NCBI GenBank assembly: GCA_021166815.1
Contig: JAJPEO010000360.1
Location: 1-17,309, forward strand
DNA from: Nocardioides sp.
Lineage (GTDB): Bacteria > Actinomycetota > Actinomycetes > Propionibacteriales > Nocardioidaceae
DNA length: 17,309 nucleotides
Direction: 5' to 3'
Positions 14,682 through 17,309 of this stretch are shown here, piece after piece. The notes beneath the pieces were generated by a model, which saw only the letters and a program-made list of their open reading frames with translations, had not been told where the DNA came from and did not search any database. The position numbers were made by a program, and so were the translations under genes. Positions within the stretch are counted from its first letter, which is position 1, and each line of letters begins with the position of its first letter.

Positions 14682-14760
14682 GCCCGCACCCTGCCACGGA
14701 GCGCCGACACCCGCAGCCGCTCTGTGCTCGGGCCGGCGGGGCGGACCACCCCCCGGGACC

Positions 14761-14774
14761 GGGTCGAAAGTCCC
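14761..14774. promoter_or_regulatory. DosR/DevR-like box
   Basis: GGGTCGAAAGTCCC; the reverse complement GGGACTTTCGACCC matches 12 of 14 positions of the mycobacterial DosR core GGGACTWWAGTCCC. It lies between divergent genes, centred about 42 bases upstream of the kinase-like start at 14810 and about 86 bases upstream of the flavin-reductase start. The sequence match is direct; binding is inferred. Confidence 0.5.
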
Positions 14775-14809
14775 TGTGCCCGGCCGCCTCGCCACCGCAG
14801 ACTTGAGGG

Positions 14810-15397
14810 ATGGCCTCCTCCCCCGAGCCCCCGGCAACGTACGTCCCCTGGTTCACCCGCCGCCCCGAGGTCGCGCTGGCCGGGATGGCCGGGATGTTCG
14901 TGCTCGTCACCGGCCTGCGCATCATGCTGGGCAACGACGCGGCCGTGGGCATCACGATGCTCTACGTCGTCCCCATCAGCCTCGCCGCGCTGGCCTACGG
15001 GCGCGCGGCCGGGGTGGTCGCGGCGGTGGTCGCGCTGGCGGCCCTGCTGACCTGGGTGGAGCTCGCCGACGTCCGGCTCACCACCCTCGGCTGGGTGGCC
15101 CGCATCGTCCCCCTCCTGCTCGCGGGCTTCCTGCTCGGCGACACCTCCGACCGCCTGCGCCGCGCCGACGCCGCCCGCGTCGCGCAGGTCCAGCGCGAGC
15201 TGCTGCACCGCCAGGCCGTGGAGATCAACGACTCGCTGCTGCAGGGCATGGCGGTGACGAAGTGGGCCCTGGAGGCCGGCAACCACGACCTCGCGCTCAA
15301 GAACCTGACCGAGACCATCGGCACCGGCCAGAAGCTGGTGAGCGGACTGATCAAGGAGTCCGCGATGGGCCCGCTGGACCCTCCCACCGCGAGCTGA
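14810..15397 (+). CDS. Membrane protein with degenerate histidine-kinase dimerisation domain
   Basis: A 195-residue protein. About four membrane helices (21-40, 46-62, 66-85, 93-110), resembling the DUF4118-like sensor modules of kinases, are followed by a coiled helix (112-135). Next is a DHp-like hairpin RQAVEINDSLLQGMAVTKWA (134-153) with LALKNLTETIGTGQKLVSGL (161-180). Where NarL-partner kinases have the phosphorylated His of E-x-H-D, this has N140, and no HATPase domain follows before the stop. H133 is the only nearby His. It may scaffold or dimerise with another kinase, or be a standalone sensor; it is not a working kinase alone. ATG at 14810 has GAGGG immediately before it, too close for a normal SD, so a leaderless start (CAGACT six bases upstream) is possible. 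Confidence 0.75.
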   Translation: MASSPEPPATYVPWFTRRPEVALAGMAGMFVLVTGLRIMLGNDAAVGITMLYVVPISLAALAYGRAAGVVAAVVALAALLTWVELADVRLTTLGWVARIVPLLLAGFLLGDTSDRLRRADAARVAQVQRELLHRQAVEINDSLLQGMAVTKWALEAGNHDLALKNLTETIGTGQKLVSGLIKESAMGPLDPPTAS

Positions 15398-15403
15398 CCG
15401 CCC

Positions 15404-16591
15404 TCACATCGCACGCGCCAGGCTGCGCCGCAACGACCAGGCGCCGAGCGCCGCGAGCAGCACCGCCATCGCAGCGAGGACACCCAGCTGCGGCAGCACG
15501 TCGAGCAGGCCTCCGCCGCGCCGCTGCAGCTCGGCCAGGGCGTCGTAGGCCCACGCGTGGGGCGTGACCCGCGAGACCGCGCGCAGGGTGTCGGGGAACA
15601 GCTCCAGCGGGAACATCGAGCCGCCCAGCGCGGCTAGCACCAGCCCGGCCCCGATGCCGGCGCCACCAGCCGCCCCCTCGTTCTCGAGCAGGGTGCCGAC
15701 CAGGATCGCCGCCCCCGAGGCGACCAGGCTGAAGAGCAGGAGGACCAGCAGGGCGAGCGGCAGGCTGCCCCAGCCCACGCCGAAGAGCAGGCTGGAGGCC
15801 AGCATGATGTAGCCGCCCTGGAAGAGGCCGATCGCCCATCGCCCCAGGACCTGGCCGGCCACGACCTGGCCGGCGGTCATCGGTCCCGCGAGCATCCGGC
15901 TGACGACGCCGAGGCGTCGCGCCTGGATGAGGGTGGTCGAGCCGGCGAGCGTGCTGAGGAAGACGAAGAGCAGCAGCTGTCCCGAGGCGCCGAACTCGAA
16001 CTGGCCGAGACCGGCGAACTCCTCGCTCAGCTCGTCGACGTAGCGCACGTCCAGCCGCGGTGCGCTCAGGTCGTCCTCGGCGGTGTGGAGGGCCGCGCGG
16101 GCACGGTCGGGGGGGACACCGGCCTGCTCCAGGGCGAGCAGGCGGCTGCGCGTGGCCCGCAGCGCCTCCACGGCCACGCGCACGTCCTGCTCGACGACCT
16201 GCGCGTTCGCAGAGGTGCCACGGACGACCTCGAGGCTGAGCGGGTCGCCGGAGTCGTACGACGACGCGTCGGCGTCGTCGACCCGGATGGCGACGTCGAG
16301 CCGGCCGCGGGCCAGCAGCTCGAGCGCGTCGTCCCACGCGGGCTCGCTGACCACCACGTCGCGGGCCTCCAGCCCACCGACCAGACCTGACCGCAGGGCG
16401 GTGTCGGCGCCGCTGACGGCGACCCGGCCCGCACTGGCCCCCTCGCCGAACTGCAGGCCGATCATGAGCACCAGCATCAGCGGGAAGACGAACGCGAAGA
16501 AGAGGTTGGAGCGGTCGCGCAGGAACAGCCGCAGCTCGGTCCCGGCCAGGGTGAGGGCGTTGCCGACCGCAGCCCCGCTCGGCGCCCTCAT
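15404..16591 (-). CDS. ABC-2 type transporter permease
   Basis: A 395-residue permease of the ABC-2 (DrrB/YhaP-like) family. TM1 (28-46) is followed by an extracytoplasmic domain of about 155 residues (50-205), then a cluster of five helices (about 204-223, 250-270, 276-300, 308-326, 368-386). The cytoplasmic loop IQARRLGVVSRMLAGPMTAG (222-241) is the typical ATPase-contact segment, and MFPLELFPDTLRAVSRVTP (326-344) is the usual amphipathic run. ATG at 16591 overlaps the upstream permease stop as ATGA, so both are made together. The ATPase gene should lie upstream, beyond the window. Substrate (drug, lipid or polymer) is not readable. It ends 6 bases from the convergent kinase-like gene. Confidence 0.9.
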   Translation of the reverse strand: MRAPSGAAVGNALTLAGTELRLFLRDRSNLFFAFVFPLMLVLMIGLQFGEGASAGRVAVSGADTALRSGLVGGLEARDVVVSEPAWDDALELLARGRLDVAIRVDDADASSYDSGDPLSLEVVRGTSANAQVVEQDVRVAVEALRATRSRLLALEQAGVPPDRARAALHTAEDDLSAPRLDVRYVDELSEEFAGLGQFEFGASGQLLLFVFLSTLAGSTTLIQARRLGVVSRMLAGPMTAGQVVAGQVLGRWAIGLFQGGYIMLASSLLFGVGWGSLPLALLVLLLFSLVASGAAILVGTLLENEGAAGGAGIGAGLVLAALGGSMFPLELFPDTLRAVSRVTPHAWAYDALAELQRRGGGLLDVLPQLGVLAAMAVLLAALGAWSLRRSLARAM

Positions 16592-17309
16592 GCGAGCGCT
16601 CCCCGGTCGGGGACCAGCCGCGAGGCGGTCACCATCACCGCGGCGAAGCCGAGCATGATCGCCACCGGCACGCCGATGTCGGCCAGCCCACCACCACCCG
16701 AGGTGGTCCCGAGGCCGCGCAGCATCGCGGCGACCGGGTTGAGGTCGAGCAGGACCGAGGCGGAGCCCGCCGAGCTGATGGGGAAGAAGGCCCCGCCCGC
16801 GATGCCGAGGACGAGCGCCACGATCGAGGTGGCGACACCCGCCTGCTCGGCGGTGCGCGCCACGCGCACGATCAGGAACATCACCGACGTACCGGCGGTC
16901 ACCGCGCACAGCACCAGCAGCGCGACGGCCGGGACCGACCCGAAGTCGGCGTCGAAGAGCACGCTCCCGAGCGTGAGCAGGATGCCGGTGGCCACGACTC
17001 CGAGGACGACGCTGACCAGGGCCTTCGACGCCACGATCACCCAGCCCGGGATCGGCATCGACCGCAGCCTGGCCAGGGTGCCGGTGTCGCGCTCGAGCAG
17101 CAGGCTGGTGACGCCGAAGCTGACGGTGAAGAGCATGAAGAGGCCGGCCTGCCCGGCCACCAGGGAGGCTCCGGCGTCGAGCTGCTCGTTCGAGGCCTCG
17201 CCGCGGGTGAGGTCGTACGCCGGGCCACCGGTGGTCGCCTGCTCGACGAGCTGCTCGAGGTCGGCCGGCGCCACGCCCTCGGCGAGCGCGGCCTGGGCGG
17301 TGACGGCGC
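16588..17309 (-). CDS. ABC-2 type transporter permease, 3' part (N-terminus off window)
   Basis: The frame runs to the right edge without a stop, so the start, TM1 and most of the extracytoplasmic domain are missing; about 239 residues are visible. These begin in the outer domain (AEGVAPADLEQLVEQATTGG) and continue into about five membrane helices. Segment LLERDTGTLARLRSMPIPGW is the ATPase-facing loop, equivalent to IQARRLGVVSRMLAGPMTAG in the neighbouring permease, and FFPISSAGSASVLLDLNPVAAM matches its MFPLELFPDTLRAVSRVTP region. The two genes are therefore paralogous halves of a heterodimeric exporter. It overlaps the next gene by 4 bases (ATGA). Confidence 0.9.
   Translation of the reverse strand, partial: AVTAQAALAEGVAPADLEQLVEQATTGGPAYDLTRGEASNEQLDAGASLVAGQAGLFMLFTVSFGVTSLLLERDTGTLARLRSMPIPGWVIVASKALVSVVLGVVATGILLTLGSVLFDADFGSVPAVALLVLCAVTAGTSVMFLIVRVARTAEQAGVATSIVALVLGIAGGAFFPISSAGSASVLLDLNPVAAMLRGLGTTSGGGGLADIGVPVAIMLGFAAVMVTASRLVPDRGALA

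Noticed and set aside
14682..14837. N-terminal extension of the flavin-reductase-like gene
   Set aside because: It crosses the divergent promoter and DosR-like box, and the extra residues are Arg/Pro/Gly-rich with no domain. ATG 14681 has an SD.

Overview
The window is GC-rich throughout, with dense coding, short gene gaps, GTG/TTG starts and third-position GC bias. It carries a conservon-type kinase/Roadblock/DUF742/GTPase operon, which is an actinobacterial hallmark. Together these point to a high-GC actinobacterium, plausibly Nocardioides or a relative; the genus is inferred from overall protein character, not proven. I see no rRNA, tRNA, CRISPR array, insertion sequence or integrase, so it reads as ordinary chromosome made of several short, functionally distinct operons.

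Layout. (1) 1-648: the 3' end of a secreted-type phosphodiester glycosidase (NAGPA fold). (2) 654-1657, minus: a DUF2975 membrane protein followed by an overlapping small XRE regulator. These are divergent from a RelA/SpoT-domain protein (1770-2759) across an AT-rich spacer that holds a perfect palindrome. (3) 2818-3951: a ChaA-type cation/proton antiporter. (4) 3976-9463, minus: a five-gene conservon-like operon in the order histidine-kinase-like receptor (1100 aa), Roadblock/LC7, DUF742, small GTPase, then a solute-binding lipoprotein. Every junction is overlapping or within about 10 bases, so the lipoprotein is tied to the GTPase switch. (5) 9464-9827: a non-coding spacer of about 364 bases, then two unrecognised genes (9828-10205 plus; 10162-11199 minus) whose 3' ends overlap. 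(6) A Crp/FNR regulator (11321-12013, minus) divergent from an ArfB-type ribosome-rescue hydrolase (12080-12502, plus). (7) 12539-14681, minus: a flavin-reductase-like split-barrel protein followed by a NERD-helicase, divergent from a membrane protein with a degenerate histidine-kinase dimerisation domain (14810-15397). A DosR/DevR-like box lies in the divergent spacer. (8) 15404-17309, minus: two coupled ABC-2 permeases, the upstream one cut by the window edge.

How the genes may work together. The conservon operon is the clearest system. The kinase-like receptor, Roadblock and DUF742 proteins are expected to form a membrane assembly controlling the GTPase. The added solute-binding lipoprotein could feed ligand information into it, which is inference from gene coupling. 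A second theme is redox/oxygen: an FNR-type regulator, a flavin-binding split-barrel protein, a DosR-like box and a kinase-like protein lie within 4 kb. The RelA/SpoT-domain protein is notable because the usual catalytic Glu before the QxRT motif appears to be Ser.
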